A stretch of 64,000 bases of DNA from positions 806,001 to 870,000 of the forward strand of contig NZ_CP097291.1 in assembly GCF_027595165.1 (NCBI RefSeq). Direction: 5' to 3'. Positions within the stretch are counted from its first letter, which is position 1. Each line of letters opens with the position of its first letter. This document shows, piece after piece, positions 18,112-28,454 of the stretch. Made by a program: the position numbers and the translations under genes. Source of the stretch: Providencia sp. PROV188 (GTDB lineage Bacteria; Pseudomonadota; Gammaproteobacteria; Enterobacterales; Enterobacteriaceae). The notes beneath the pieces were generated by a model. The model did not search any database. It was not told where the DNA came from and saw nothing but the letters and a program-made list of their open reading frames with translations.

Positions 18112-20328
18112 ATGAATATTATTAATAACCTATCTTTAGTTACCAAGCGTTTGGGTTATACCCTTTCACCAGAAATTTTATTAGCACAAACTAAACGCAC
18201 GGAATCGAAATCTTTTGATTATGCCTCGCTGGCGAGTGTGTTGAACTCACACCAATTTGATAACCAGATCATTGAAATCGATCTGCATAAGATCCCGACG
18301 ATTGCGGCGCCATTTCTGGTGCTATTAGCAAACAATGAATCGGTAGTGATCAGCAAAATTGAAGATGGCGAACATGGGCGTCATTTTGAGATCTTAACGG
18401 AAGAAGGTTTACGTCAAACATTAAGTGTGAAAGATCTGGCAGCGAACTACAGCGGTTACAGCTGGTTTATTAAACGCAATATTCGCTCGGAAACTCGTTC
18501 AGAAATCGATAAATACGAAACTAGCGGTTTCTGGAAAGTGATTTGGCGTTATAAAAAATATTACTACCAAGTGATCGTCGCATCATTTGTGATCAACTTA
18601 TTAGCGTTAATCAGTTCCCTGTATGTGATGAACGTGTATGACCGCGTGATCCCAAACCAAGCTTACGAAACCTTATGGGTACTGACCATCGGTGTTGTGC
18701 TGGCAATTGGTTTTGAGTTTCTCGCCAAAATGTTGCGATCTTATCTATTAGATATCGCAGGGAAAAAAGCGGACATTGTGATCAGCGCGATGCTCTTCCA
18801 CCGCGTGATGGGGATCCGCCTTGATAAGCGCCCAGCCTCATCGGGATCGTATGCGAACAACTTACGTGACTTCGAATCCATTCGTGAATTTATGACCAGC
18901 GCGAGTTTATTAGCCCTCGTCGATCTACCCTTTATTTTGCTGTTTATCGGCGTAATCAGCATGATTGGTGGCTACCTAGCATTAGTGCCACTGACCATTA
19001 TCCCGATTGTAGTGATCGCAGGTCTTTTGATTCAAAAGCCACTGGCGAAAGGGATCAACGCCTCAATGAAAGAAACATCTCAACGCCAAGGCTTAGCGGT
19101 GGAATCCATTGAAGGGATCGAAACCTTAAAGCTGAATAATGCGGTGAATTGGGCGCAACAACGCTGGGAAATGCTTACAGAGAAAACGGCATTTTCATCC
19201 ATCGCCGTGCGCAATCTAACCAATTTTATGGTCAATTTCAGTGCGGCGATGCAGCAGCTCAATACCGTCGGTTTAGTGTGCTTGGGAACTTACCTGATCC
19301 ATGCGAATGATGTGAACTCGCGTATTACGATGGGGGCGCTGATCGCCAGCGTGATCTTATCTGGTCGAGCATTAGCGCCACTGGGACAAATTGCGGGTCT
19401 GGCCACACGTTTCCAATCAGCGCGTATGGCATTAGCCGGCGTACGAAATATCTTTAGCCGTCCTATCGAGCGTGAAGATCATAAAAAATACATTTCACCA
19501 ACTGCAGTTCACGGGGCATTACAACTGGCGAATGTGACTTATCAATATAGTAAAGATGGGCAGCCTGCATTAAACAACATTAATTTAGAGATCAAAGCGG
19601 GAGAGAAAGTCGCGATCCTCGGCAAAATCGGTGGTGGAAAAAGTACATTACTTAAATTACTCACCGGGCTATATGAACAGCAGCAAGGGAATATTAGCTT
19701 AGATGATCTCGATATTCGCCAAATTGACCCGATTTTCCTCAGAAGCAAAGTCGGTATGCTGACGCAAAAGCCGCGTTTATTCTTCGGAACCTTACGTGAA
19801 AACTTGGATTTAGCACGTCTTGATGGCTACTCCAGCGATGACGATTTAGTGCGTGCGCTCAAACGCTTCCAGCTCGATAAAATTATTCGTCAGCATCCAG
19901 CAGGGCTTGATATGCCCCTTGGTGAAGATGGTTTAGGGCTTTCAGGTGGACAAAAACAGATGGTGGCACTGGCACAGTTAACCCTGCATAACCCAAATGT
20001 GGTGTTACTGGATGAGCCAACCACGGGAATTGATGTGGATACTGAAAAATTGGTGCTCGATGCGCTAGAGGCGTGGACGAAAGATAAAACGCTGATTGTC
20101 GTTACCCACAAGTTACCAATTTTACGTTTAGTTGACCGCATTATCGTGATGGATGAAGGCAAAATCTTAATTGATGGGCCGAAGCAGAAAGTCTTAAAAG
20201 CGTTAGGACAAACGGAGCAAGCCACTGGCACAGTTACCACAGATAAACCTGCTCCACAGTCTGCGCCGCAAGTGCGAGTCGTTTCACAGGTTAGACGCGT
20301 AATTAATAAAGAAGAAGGGGCGATTTAA
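18112..20328 (+). CDS. T1SS ATP-binding/permease (LapB-like) with C39-like domain
   Basis: A 738-residue inner-membrane exporter. Residues 1-130 form a C39-peptidase-like domain lacking the catalytic cysteine, as in HlyB/LapB-type exporters that recognise but do not cleave substrate. Transmembrane helices occupy about 155-440, and the ATPase domain contains Walker A GKIGGGKST (from about residue 504), signature LSGGQKQ (about 609) and Walker B VVLLDEPTTG (about 631). The C-terminal about 35 residues are Ala/Pro/Gln-rich and extra. It is flanked by TolC-like and HlyD-like genes with gaps of 3 and 1 bp, so the three are co-translated. Confidence 0.94.
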   Translation: MNIINNLSLVTKRLGYTLSPEILLAQTKRTESKSFDYASLASVLNSHQFDNQIIEIDLHKIPTIAAPFLVLLANNESVVISKIEDGEHGRHFEILTEEGLRQTLSVKDLAANYSGYSWFIKRNIRSETRSEIDKYETSGFWKVIWRYKKYYYQVIVASFVINLLALISSLYVMNVYDRVIPNQAYETLWVLTIGVVLAIGFEFLAKMLRSYLLDIAGKKADIVISAMLFHRVMGIRLDKRPASSGSYANNLRDFESIREFMTSASLLALVDLPFILLFIGVISMIGGYLALVPLTIIPIVVIAGLLIQKPLAKGINASMKETSQRQGLAVESIEGIETLKLNNAVNWAQQRWEMLTEKTAFSSIAVRNLTNFMVNFSAAMQQLNTVGLVCLGTYLIHANDVNSRITMGALIASVILSGRALAPLGQIAGLATRFQSARMALAGVRNIFSRPIEREDHKKYISPTAVHGALQLANVTYQYSKDGQPALNNINLEIKAGEKVAILGKIGGGKSTLLKLLTGLYEQQQGNISLDDLDIRQIDPIFLRSKVGMLTQKPRLFFGTLRENLDLARLDGYSSDDDLVRALKRFQLDKIIRQHPAGLDMPLGEDGLGLSGGQKQMVALAQLTLHNPNVVLLDEPTTGIDVDTEKLVLDALEAWTKDKTLIVVTHKLPILRLVDRIIVMDEGKILIDGPKQKVLKALGQTEQATGTVTTDKPAPQSAPQVRVVSQVRRVINKEEGAI

Positions 20329-20329
20329 A

Positions 20330-21565
20330 ATGGATCAATATGGTAAAGCGCCAAAAGAGCATCGCACTTTTTCCAGTGACTTTTCTCATGACCTAGAATC
20401 CGTGATGAGAAAAGAGCGCAGTAACTTACTGTTTTTGCCTATTATCTTTCTGGCGTTGTTATTGACGATTTTTGTGGTCTGGGCGTATAACAGCCACTTA
20501 GAAGAGATCATTCGTGGGCAAGGAACCATTATTCCAAGTAGCCGTGAGCAAGTCATTCAAAGTATCGACCCTGGCAATATTCAAGAGATGTACGTTAAGG
20601 AAGGGGATATTGTTGAAAAAGGGCAGATTTTGCTGAAGCTGGATGATGCGCGAAGTATGGCATTATTGCGTGAAAGCCAAGCTCGAGTACAAAACCTTGA
20701 AGCCATCTCAGCGCGGTTGCAGGGAGAATCTCGCAACGAAGTTCCTGATTTTTCAAAGATAACGGATCAAGACTTAGTAGAGCGTGAAACCAATGCTTAT
20801 AACGCGAAAAAAACGCAGCGTGATCAAGCTATTGCAGGCTTACGTCAAAGCAAAGGATTATTAGACCGAGAAATCGCTATTACCAAACCGCTGGCGAAAG
20901 AAGGGTTAGTTTCCAATGTGGAAATTCTGCGTATGGAAAGACAGTCCGTTGAGTTAGCGACGCAAATTAATGAACGCATGAATAACTACCTTGCGGAAGC
21001 AAACGCTGAGTTGGTGAAAGTGGAATCGGAGCTGGATCAAGCGGAAGAGACCATGAGTATGCGTGAAGATCCTGTCACTCGCTCGGAGATCCGCGCGCCC
21101 GTTCATGGCATCGTAAAAAATATTAAGATCAATACCATCGGTGGCGTCGTGAATACAGGGCAAGACATCCTTGAAATTATTCCCCTCGATGACAAATTGA
21201 TGGTGGAAGCTTATATTCGCCCGCAAGACGTGGCTTTCTTAAGACCGGGAATGCCGGTGGTCGTTAAAGTCACTGCTTATGATTACGCGATTTATGGGGG
21301 CTTAAATGGAGTGGTGAAATTAATCAGCCCAGATACCTTAAGTAATGATACGCGTCGTAGTGAGTTAAAGCTTAATCCCGATGAGACGTTCTACCGAATT
21401 CTTGTCGAAACAGATACCAATTACTTGTTAGACAAAAATAACCATAAAATGGAAATCATTCCGGGTATGGTGGCATCAGTGGATATCAAAACGGGTGAGA
21501 AAAGCGTCTTTGATTACCTGATTAAGCCTATCACGCGGATGAAACAGGCGATGACAGAGCGTTAA
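20330..21565 (+). CDS. HlyD-family periplasmic adaptor of the adhesin T1SS (LapC-like)
   Basis: A 411-residue membrane fusion protein with a short cytosolic N-terminus, one transmembrane helix (about residues 36-58), a lipoyl/barrel-sandwich segment (GTIIPSSREQVIQSIDPGNI and later SEIRAPVHGIVKNIK), a long helical hairpin (about 105-240) and a beta-barrel C-terminal region (VEAYIRPQDVAFLRPGMPVVVKV). It links the ABC transporter to the TolC-like duct. It is the last gene of the operon and is followed by a strong terminator. Confidence 0.94.
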   Translation: MDQYGKAPKEHRTFSSDFSHDLESVMRKERSNLLFLPIIFLALLLTIFVVWAYNSHLEEIIRGQGTIIPSSREQVIQSIDPGNIQEMYVKEGDIVEKGQILLKLDDARSMALLRESQARVQNLEAISARLQGESRNEVPDFSKITDQDLVERETNAYNAKKTQRDQAIAGLRQSKGLLDREIAITKPLAKEGLVSNVEILRMERQSVELATQINERMNNYLAEANAELVKVESELDQAEETMSMREDPVTRSEIRAPVHGIVKNIKINTIGGVVNTGQDILEIIPLDDKLMVEAYIRPQDVAFLRPGMPVVVKVTAYDYAIYGGLNGVVKLISPDTLSNDTRRSELKLNPDETFYRILVETDTNYLLDKNNHKMEIIPGMVASVDIKTGEKSVFDYLIKPITRMKQAMTER

Positions 21566-21600
21566 TCGCGATAAAAAAATCAAAAAGAAAGCAATGTGAA

Positions 21601-21636
21601 AACAAGGGCGCAAAAATGAGCGCCCTTGTTGTTTTG
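21601..21636 (+). terminator. Terminator of the T1SS operon
   Basis: Ten-base stem AACAAGGGCG (21601-21610) / CGCCCTTGTT (21621-21630), followed by GTTTTG. Confidence 0.85.
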
Positions 21637-21896
21637 TGCGGGTTTACCAGTGAAAAATTTGCCAAATATCACTAATATTGCGGCTAATTACGCAAGATGC
21701 ATAAATCACCTTGATCCTAAGTGGTGAACTCAGGTTTAATAAGGTCAGGCAATTGCGCAAAACGAAGAACTCAAAGGGATATTTTGCGCAATGGAAAGGA
21801 TTCAGCTTGACGGTTGCGATAAAGATCCGCAGTCTGCTGTCATATTGTTTCAAATAATTGCTGTATGGATGAAATTGCGCTAGTTTCGTAGGGTCT

Positions 21897-21966
21897 CATC
21901 GCCAAACTTCAAGTTGTGGGTAGGTCTAATAAGCTTTTATGCACCTGCGGCTCGAATTATTGAGGC
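21897..21966. repeat. Degenerate, internally deleted ERIC element
   Basis: The ends resemble ERIC termini: CATCGCCAAACTTCAAGTTG on the left and CCTGCGGCTCGAATTATTGAGG on the right. The central palindrome of intact ERICs is missing. The rest of the 21.64-22.05 kb gap shows no gene; it should contain the tktA promoter. Confidence 0.45.
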
Positions 21967-22046
21967 TAACTCTATAAACCGCAATGATTCCCTATTGCGT
22001 TGTGAATATTGGTTTAAGTACGTTCTATCCTACTTGGAGTATACTA

Positions 22047-24041
22047 ATGACGACTCGTAAAACCCTTGCTAATGCTATCCGCTTTCTAAGTATGGATGCG
22101 GTTCAAAAAGCAAAATCAGGGCACCCTGGCGCACCAATGGGCATGGCTGATATTGCTGAAGTTCTTTGGCGCAACCATATGAATCATAACCCAGCAGATC
22201 CACATTGGGCTAACCGCGACCGCTTCGTACTGTCTAACGGTCACGGTTCAATGCTGATTTACAGCTTGCTGCACCTGACCGGTTATGACTTATCTATTGA
22301 TGAGTTAAAGAACTTCCGTCAATTACATTCTAAAACCCCGGGTCACCCAGAATATGGTTATACGCCAGGTGTTGAAACCACTACCGGTCCTTTAGGTCAA
22401 GGTATTGCAAACGCAGTGGGTTTTGCGATTGCAGAACGTACTTTAGCGGCACAATTTAACCGCCCAGGTCATGACGTTGTCGACCACCACACTTATGTGT
22501 TCATGGGTGATGGTTGTATGATGGAAGGTATCTCCCACGAAGTCTGTTCATTAGCGGGTACCCTGAAATTAAATAAACTGGTCGCATTCTACGATGACAA
22601 CGGCATCTCTATCGATGGTGAAGTTGAAGGCTGGTTTACTGATGATACCGCAGCACGTTTCGAAGCATACGGCTGGCACGTTATCCGTGACATCGATGGT
22701 CACGATGCAGATCAAATCAACGCTGCAGTGAACGAAGCTCACAAACAATCAGACAAACCAACGCTGATTATGTGCAAAACCGTTATCGGTTTTGGTTCAC
22801 CAAACAAAGCAGGTACCGAAGCGGTTCACGGCGCACCTTTAGGTGATGCAGAAATCGCAGCAACTCGTGAAGCACTGGGCTGGAAATTCGGTCCATTCGA
22901 AATCCCAGCAGATATCTACCAAGCTTGGGATGCGCGTGAAGCCGGTAAAGAAAAACAGCATTCTTGGAATGAAAAATTTGCGGCATACGCAAAAGCATAC
23001 CCAGAATTAGCGAAAGAATTCGAACGTCGTATGGCGGGTGAACTGCCAGCGAACTTTGATGCAGAAGCGAAAAAATTCGTTGAAAACCTGCAACAAAACC
23101 CTGCGAACATCGCAAGCCGTAAAGCATCTCAAAACGCATTAGAAGCATTTGGTAAAGTATTACCAGAATTCATGGGCGGTTCTGCGGACTTAGCGCCAAG
23201 TAACTTAACCATGTGGTCAGGTTCTAAACCTCTGAACGAAGACAAAGCGGGTAACTACATCCATTACGGTGTTCGTGAATTCGGTATGTCCGCTATCATG
23301 AACGGTATAGCTCTGCACGGCGGTTTCATCCCTTACGGCGCAACATTCTTAATGTTCGTTGAATACGCACGTAACGCAGTACGTATGGCAGCGCTGATGA
23401 AAATTCGCAGCATCTTCGTTTACACTCATGACTCTATCGGTCTGGGTGAAGATGGTCCAACGCACCAACCAGTAGAACAGCTGGCGAGCCTGCGTGTGAC
23501 ACCAAACATGAGCACATGGCGTCCATGTGACCAAGTAGAATCTGCGGTTGCATGGAAATATGCCATTGAGCGTAAAGATGGTCCAAGCGCACTGATTTTC
23601 TCTCGTCAAAACCTAGAACAGCAACCTCGTACCGCTGAGCAATTAGCAAATATCGAGAAAGGCGCTTATATCCTGAAAGATTGCGCAGGCACGCCTGAGC
23701 TGATCTTTATTGCAACCGGTTCTGAAGTTGAATTAGCGGTGAAAGCGGCTGACCAACTGACTGCGGAAGGTCGTAAAGTTCGCGTGGTTTCTATGCCTTC
23801 TACAGATGCATTCGACAAACAAGACGCGGCTTATCGTGAAGCCGTTCTGCCTGCAAACGTCAGTGCTCGTGTGGCTATCGAAGCGGGTATTGCAGATTAC
23901 TGGTTCAAATACACTGGTCTGAATGGCGCTATCATCGGTATGCACTCATTCGGTGAATCAGCACCAGCTGATCAGCTCTACAAAGAGTTTGGCATTACGG
24001 TTGAAAACGCCGTTAAAGCTGCAAAATCTCTGCTGAAATAA
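22047..24041 (+). CDS. tktA: Transketolase
   Basis: A 664-residue thiamine-diphosphate enzyme. ATG 22047 ([32 protein letters not shown]) follows a GGAG ribosome-binding site; the in-frame ATG at 21984 would add 21 unrelated residues. Visible features are the cofactor motif GDGCMMEG...DDNGISIDG, the pyrimidine-domain block [14 protein letters not shown] ([15 protein letters not shown]) and the C-terminal domain. It transfers two-carbon ketol units in the pentose phosphate pathway and supplies erythrose 4-phosphate, the substrate of the downstream epd product. Codon use fits high expression. Confidence 0.97.
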   Translation: MTTRKTLANAIRFLSMDAVQKAKSGHPGAPMGMADIAEVLWRNHMNHNPADPHWANRDRFVLSNGHGSMLIYSLLHLTGYDLSIDELKNFRQLHSKTPGHPEYGYTPGVETTTGPLGQGIANAVGFAIAERTLAAQFNRPGHDVVDHHTYVFMGDGCMMEGISHEVCSLAGTLKLNKLVAFYDDNGISIDGEVEGWFTDDTAARFEAYGWHVIRDIDGHDADQINAAVNEAHKQSDKPTLIMCKTVIGFGSPNKAGTEAVHGAPLGDAEIAATREALGWKFGPFEIPADIYQAWDAREAGKEKQHSWNEKFAAYAKAYPELAKEFERRMAGELPANFDAEAKKFVENLQQNPANIASRKASQNALEAFGKVLPEFMGGSADLAPSNLTMWSGSKPLNEDKAGNYIHYGVREFGMSAIMNGIALHGGFIPYGATFLMFVEYARNAVRMAALMKIRSIFVYTHDSIGLGEDGPTHQPVEQLASLRVTPNMSTWRPCDQVESAVAWKYAIERKDGPSALIFSRQNLEQQPRTAEQLANIEKGAYILKDCAGTPELIFIATGSEVELAVKAADQLTAEGRKVRVVSMPSTDAFDKQDAAYREAVLPANVSARVAIEAGIADYWFKYTGLNGAIIGMHSFGESAPADQLYKEFGITVENAVKAAKSLLK

Positions 24042-24116
24042 TTCATTTAATTGCTTGAGGTGTGTTCCGAATAAACGGTCGCGCCTCTGAAAATAAAGTG
24101 AATTAACCTAATTTAC

Positions 24117-24155
24117 GCCTCAATATCAAGTTTGGTATTGAGGCGTTGTTTTTTT
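24117..24155 (+). terminator. Terminator of tktA
   Basis: Stem GCCTCAATA (24117-24125) / TATTGAGGC (24136-24144) followed by GTTGTTTTTTT. Confidence 0.9.
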
Positions 24156-24219
24156 GTGCACCGTTTCTTGTTTTTCTATTGCGTTCTCTAAATATATCCC
24201 TTAATCTAAAACTTGATAA

Positions 24220-24235
24220 GCTGAACCGTTTCAGT
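24220..24235 (+). promoter_or_regulatory. Cra (FruR) operator-like site upstream of epd
   Basis: GCTGAACCGTTTCAGT is a near-perfect match to the palindromic Cra consensus GCTGAATCGATTCAGC. In E. coli Cra controls epd-pgk, so position and known regulation agree. It lies about 145 bp before the epd start. Confidence 0.75.
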
Positions 24236-24378
24236 TGCATTTGAAATAATGTAAATAAATTTTAAAAATGTCGAGTGAAGCACACTTTTGATGTTTGACA
24301 GTTAAAATGAGCAGTAGAGTTGGTGGTAGTCAGTTATCCTTAGCAACCGTGTGATTTTGCTCAGATACAAGGTGTAGA

Positions 24379-25398
24379 ATGGCAATCAGGGTAGCAATAA
24401 ACGGCTTCGGTCGAATTGGTCGAAGTGTTCTCAGAGCGTTATATGAATCAGGTCGCCGGGCAGAAATTGTCGTTGTTGCGGTCAATGAATTAGCGGAACC
24501 TGAAGGTATCGCTCATTTGCTGAAATATGATTCAAGTCACGGACGCTTTGCGTGGGATGTTCGCCTTAATGGCGACCAGCTACAAGTTGGAGATGACAGT
24601 ATGCGTCTTTTCCATCAAGCGGATATCAGCAAGCTACCTTGGAAAGAGCTCGGTGTGGATGTGGTATTAGATTGCACGGGTGTTTACGGCTCTCGCGAAG
24701 ATGGGTTAAAGCATCTGCAAGCCGGCGCGAAAAAAGTGCTTTTTTCCCATCCAGGAACCGATGATCTCGATGCGACCATTGTGTATGGTGTTAACCATGA
24801 CAGCCTACAAAGAAGCGATAACATCGTTTCCAATGCATCTTGTACCACCAACTGTATTATTCCAGTCATCAAAGTGTTGGATGATGCATTTGGTATCGAG
24901 TCAGGCACAGTCACCACCATTCATGCATCCATGAATGATCAACCCGTGATTGACGCTTACCATAAAGATTTACGCAGAACGCGCGCAGCGAGCCAATCGA
25001 TTATTCCTGTTGATACCAAATTAGCAGCGGGGATCACGCGAATTTTTCCAAAATTCCAAGGCAGCTTTGAAGCGATTTCTGTACGTGTTCCAACCACTAA
25101 TGTCACCGCCATTGACTTAAGTGTCACTGTAGATGCGGATGTTTGTGTTGATAAAGTTAACAAGCTATTACAGAGCGCCGCGCACGGGCATTTTCGTGGT
25201 ATAGTAGACTATACTGAACTACCGTTAGTCTCGATGGATTTTAATCATGATCCGCACAGCGCGATTATTGATGGCACGCAAACACGAGTTAGCGGCAAGA
25301 ACTTAATCAAAACCCTGGTTTGGTGTGATAACGAATGGGGGTTTGCTAACCGGATGCTAGATACAACCCTAGCGATGGCAGCAACAGGTTTAAACTAA
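24379..25398 (+). CDS. epd: D-erythrose-4-phosphate dehydrogenase
   Basis: A 339-residue member of the GAPDH family: Rossmann start [21 protein letters not shown], catalytic cysteine in NASCTTNCI, and the [29 protein letters not shown] block characteristic of Epd rather than GapA. It oxidises erythrose 4-phosphate to 4-phosphoerythronate for pyridoxal phosphate synthesis. It begins the epd-pgk-fbaA cluster and is co-oriented with pgk after a 103-bp gap. Confidence 0.96.
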   Translation: MAIRVAINGFGRIGRSVLRALYESGRRAEIVVVAVNELAEPEGIAHLLKYDSSHGRFAWDVRLNGDQLQVGDDSMRLFHQADISKLPWKELGVDVVLDCTGVYGSREDGLKHLQAGAKKVLFSHPGTDDLDATIVYGVNHDSLQRSDNIVSNASCTTNCIIPVIKVLDDAFGIESGTVTTIHASMNDQPVIDAYHKDLRRTRAASQSIIPVDTKLAAGITRIFPKFQGSFEAISVRVPTTNVTAIDLSVTVDADVCVDKVNKLLQSAAHGHFRGIVDYTELPLVSMDFNHDPHSAIIDGTQTRVSGKNLIKTLVWCDNEWGFANRMLDTTLAMAATGLN

Positions 25399-25501
25399 TT
25401 GGCGCCTGACAGACAGCGGGGCACAATAGGTAAATACACTATTGACCTCCTCGCACAGTCGCTAATGAAAACTTTATAGAGAATCAACAAGAGGATTCAC
25501 C

Positions 25502-26665
25502 ATGTCTGTAATTAAGATGACCGATTTGGACTTAGCGGGTAAACGCGTTTTCATTCGTTCGGACCTAAACGTTCCTGTTAAAGACGGTAAAGTTACTTCA
25601 GATGCACGTATCCGTGCTTCATTACCAACAATTGAATTAGCGCTGAAACAAGGTGCTAAAGTCATGGTTACTTCCCACCTCGGTCGTCCGACGGAAGGTG
25701 AGTACAATGAAGAGTTTTCACTGCAACCTGTTGTTGACTATCTGGCAGAAAAATTAGACAACCCAGTTCGTTTAGTTAAAGACTACCTGAACGGTGTTGA
25801 TATCGCTGCGGGCGAATTAGTTGTTTTAGAAAACGTGCGCTTTAACAAAGGCGAGAAGAAAGACGACGAAACGCTGTCTAAACAGTATGCAGCACTGTGT
25901 GATGTCTACGTTATGGATGCATTCGGTACGGCTCACCGTGCTCAAGCGTCAACGCATGGCGTGGCTAAATTCTCACCAGTTGCGTGTGCAGGCCCGTTGT
26001 TAAGCAACGAATTAGAAGCATTAGGCAAAGCGTTAGGTAACCCAGCGCGCCCAATGGTTGCTATCGTAGGCGGTTCTAAAGTTTCCACTAAACTGACGGT
26101 ATTAGATTCCCTGTCTAAAATCGCTGACCAACTGATTGTGGGTGGTGGTATCGCGAATACTTTCATCGCAGCAGAAGGCAACAATGTGGGGCGTTCACTG
26201 TATGAAGCGGACCTGATCCCAGAAGCGAAAAAATTACTGGCTAACTGCCAAATCCCAGTGCCAACTGATGTTCGCGTGGCTACCGAGTTCTCAGAAACTG
26301 CTGAAGCAACACTGAAAGCAAGTAACGCTATCAAAGATGATGAGCAAATTCTGGACTTAGGTGATGAATCCGCAGAACGTCTGGCTGAAATTCTGAAAAA
26401 TGCGAAAACCATTCTTTGGAACGGCCCTGTGGGCGTATTCGAATTCCCTAACTTCCGTAAGGGAACAGAAATCGTTGCTCGTGCTATCGCAGACAGTGAC
26501 GCTTTCTCAATCGCTGGTGGTGGTGACACCCTAGCGGCGATCGATTTATTCGGTATCGCTGATAAGATTTCATACATTTCTACCGGTGGCGGTGCTTTCC
26601 TTGAATTCGTTGAAGGTAAAAAGCTCCCAGCCGTTGTGATGCTAGAAGAACGTGCTAAAGCGTAA
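25502..26665 (+). CDS. pgk: Phosphoglycerate kinase
   Basis: A 387-residue two-domain kinase with substrate motif [12 protein letters not shown] at the N-terminus, [10 protein letters not shown], the hinge and nucleotide-binding [15 protein letters not shown], and GGGDTLAA near the C-terminus. It makes ATP and 3-phosphoglycerate from 1,3-bisphosphoglycerate. AGGATTCACC precedes the ATG. It lies between epd and fbaA as in E. coli. Confidence 0.98.
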   Translation: MSVIKMTDLDLAGKRVFIRSDLNVPVKDGKVTSDARIRASLPTIELALKQGAKVMVTSHLGRPTEGEYNEEFSLQPVVDYLAEKLDNPVRLVKDYLNGVDIAAGELVVLENVRFNKGEKKDDETLSKQYAALCDVYVMDAFGTAHRAQASTHGVAKFSPVACAGPLLSNELEALGKALGNPARPMVAIVGGSKVSTKLTVLDSLSKIADQLIVGGGIANTFIAAEGNNVGRSLYEADLIPEAKKLLANCQIPVPTDVRVATEFSETAEATLKASNAIKDDEQILDLGDESAERLAEILKNAKTILWNGPVGVFEFPNFRKGTEIVARAIADSDAFSIAGGGDTLAAIDLFGIADKISYISTGGGAFLEFVEGKKLPAVVMLEERAKA

Positions 26666-26725
26666 TTAATTTGTTCATACACAACAGGCAGCGTAGGCTG
26701 CCTGTTCACCACAGGACCTTTTCAC

Positions 26726-27802
26726 ATGTCTAAAATTTTTGATTTTGTTAAACCAGGTGTTATCACTGGTGATGATGTACAGAAAGTTTTCGCGGTTGCC
26801 AAAGAAAATAACTTTGCATTGCCAGCTGTGAACTGTGTTGGTACTGATTCAATTAACGCCGTACTTGAAGCGGCAGCTAAAGTACGCGCTCCGGTTATTG
26901 TTCAGTTCTCTAACGGTGGTGCTGCATTTATCGCAGGTAAAGGCCTGAAAGCTGAAGGGCAACAAGCAGCTATCTTAGGTGCAATTTCAGGTGCACACCA
27001 CGTACACCAAATGGCAGAGCACTACGGTGTGCCAGTGATTCTGCACACTGACCACTGTGCGAAGAAATTACTGCCATGGATTGACGGTCTGTTAGATGCG
27101 GGTGAAAAACACTACGCGAAAACGGGTAAACCACTGTTCTCTTCTCACATGATTGACCTGTCAGAAGAATCTCTGGAAGAAAACATTGCAATCTGTTCTA
27201 AATATTTAGAGCGCATGGCGAAAATCGACATGACTCTGGAAATCGAATTAGGTTGTACTGGTGGTGAAGAAGATGGTGTTGATAACACTGGCATGGACAG
27301 CTCAGCGCTGTACACCCAACCAGAAGACGTGGCTTACGCTTACGAAAAACTGAACGCTATCAGCCCACGTTTCACTATCGCGGCTTCTTTTGGTAACGTA
27401 CACGGTGTTTATAAACCAGGAAACGTACAATTAACGCCAAAAATTCTGCGTAATTCCCAAGACTACGTGTCTGAGAAATTTAACCTGCCACACAACAGCT
27501 TAGATTTCGTTTTCCACGGTGGTTCCGGCTCAAGCGCTGCTGAAATCAAAGAAGCAGTAAGCTACGGTGTTATCAAAATGAACATCGATACCGATACTCA
27601 GTGGGCAACATGGGATGGTATTTTACAGTATTACAAAGCGAAAGAAGGCTACCTGCAATCTCAGTTAGGTAACCCAGAAGGCGATGATAAGCCAAACAAA
27701 AAATACTACGATCCACGTGTGTGGTTGCGTAAAGCACAAGACTCAATGGTTGTTCGTTTAGAGCAAGCATTCAAAGAACTGAACTGCGTAGATGTTCTGT
27801 AA
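26726..27802 (+). CDS. fbaA: Class II fructose-bisphosphate aldolase
   Basis: A 358-residue zinc aldolase with zinc-ligand region VILHTDHCAKK, ELGCTGGEEDGVDN, and the C-terminal FVFHGGSGSSAAEIKEAVSYGVIKMNIDTDTQWA block. It interconverts fructose 1,6-bisphosphate with dihydroxyacetone phosphate and glyceraldehyde 3-phosphate. A strong terminator follows. Its codon use is biased in the way of abundant glycolytic enzymes. Confidence 0.98.
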   Translation: MSKIFDFVKPGVITGDDVQKVFAVAKENNFALPAVNCVGTDSINAVLEAAAKVRAPVIVQFSNGGAAFIAGKGLKAEGQQAAILGAISGAHHVHQMAEHYGVPVILHTDHCAKKLLPWIDGLLDAGEKHYAKTGKPLFSSHMIDLSEESLEENIAICSKYLERMAKIDMTLEIELGCTGGEEDGVDNTGMDSSALYTQPEDVAYAYEKLNAISPRFTIAASFGNVHGVYKPGNVQLTPKILRNSQDYVSEKFNLPHNSLDFVFHGGSGSSAAEIKEAVSYGVIKMNIDTDTQWATWDGILQYYKAKEGYLQSQLGNPEGDDKPNKKYYDPRVWLRKAQDSMVVRLEQAFKELNCVDVL

Positions 27803-27831
27803 TTTACGAGTTTAACTTGTGAATAAATCAT

Positions 27832-27865
27832 CCCCCAGCAGGGTAACTTGCTGGGGGATTTTTTA
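27832..27865 (+). terminator. Terminator of the epd-pgk-fbaA cluster
   Basis: CCCCCAGCA (27832-27840) pairs with TGCTGGGGG (27849-27857), followed by ATTTTTTAT. Confidence 0.93.
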
Positions 27866-27974
27866 TGTTTTCACTAAGGAGTCTGTAACTTACCGTATTG
27901 ATTGCGAGCGCCTTGCATTTCTTGTAATCTTCGCGTGCTTTAAATACTCCGAAATGCCCTATAAGGTAATACAA

Positions 27975-28253
27975 ATGACTGAACATAAATCTAAAGACCC
28001 ATTACATGGGGTTACACTTGAAATGCAGGTAACAGAATTAGTTAACCATTATGGCTGGGCAAAATTAGGCAACATTATTAAAATCAACTGCTTCAACAAA
28101 GATCCCAGTATAAAATCAAGCTTAAAATTCCTACGAAGAACGCCATGGGCGCGGGCTGAAGTTGAAGCGCTCTATCTTGATATGCTAGAAGACGATTCAA
28201 TGGATGATGCCAACTCATCTTCTGATGATCCGTGGGGAAATCACCGTATTTAA
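27975..28253 (+). CDS. VF530-family (DUF2132) small protein
   Basis: A 92-residue protein starting [22 protein letters not shown], with the [28 protein letters not shown] core that defines the VF530 family, a small helical fold reported as DNA-binding-like. The C-terminal about 20 residues are acidic and disordered. ATG 27975 follows an AAGGTAATACAA ribosome-binding region. The in-frame extension upstream to 27819 crosses the fbaA terminator and is rejected. Function is unknown. Confidence 0.85.
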   Translation: MTEHKSKDPLHGVTLEMQVTELVNHYGWAKLGNIIKINCFNKDPSIKSSLKFLRRTPWARAEVEALYLDMLEDDSMDDANSSSDDPWGNHRI

Positions 28254-28373
28254 TATCTCGATCACAATGCGCCTCTAATTGCGGGATAATATATTAGTAT
28301 TTATTTTTCTAATTATTGAATTAACAGGTTCTAGCAATGTAGAAATATCCGTCTAGGTTGCTTTTAGGAATGA

Positions 28374-28405
28374 AAATGCCCCCTAAAAATAGACTTAGAG
28401 GGCAT
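28374..28405 (-). terminator. Terminator at the end of the fimbrial operon
   Basis: Imperfect stem ATGCCCCCTAA / TTAGAGGGCAT. On the minus strand the stem is followed by TTTCATT, just past the stop of the MrpJ-like gene. Confidence 0.65.
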
Positions 28406-28454
28406 GATTATGTCGCGATCAAATAAGGTTTTCGGCGATATAAATACAACAGCA

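Noticed and set aside
18112..18500. Active C39 bacteriocin-type peptidase at the exporter N-terminus
   Set aside because: The catalytic cysteine motif is missing; this is the C39-like domain usual in adhesin and haemolysin exporters.
10125..22046. tRNA-Asp-integrated island bounded by a duplicated tRNA 3' end
   Set aside because: No copy of the tRNA 3' segment was seen between 21.5 and 22.05 kb, and no integrase gene is present, so att sites cannot be called.
22783..23649. Open frames antisense to tktA (up to 121 codons)
   Set aside because: No family resemblance and entirely within tktA.
25942..26712. 256-codon open frame opposite pgk
   Set aside because: Serine/alanine-rich shadow of a highly expressed gene's biased codons, fully antisense to pgk.
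27819..27974. N-terminal extension of the VF530-family protein
   Set aside because: It would read through the fbaA terminator hairpin and has no family similarity; ATG 27975 has its own ribosome-binding site.
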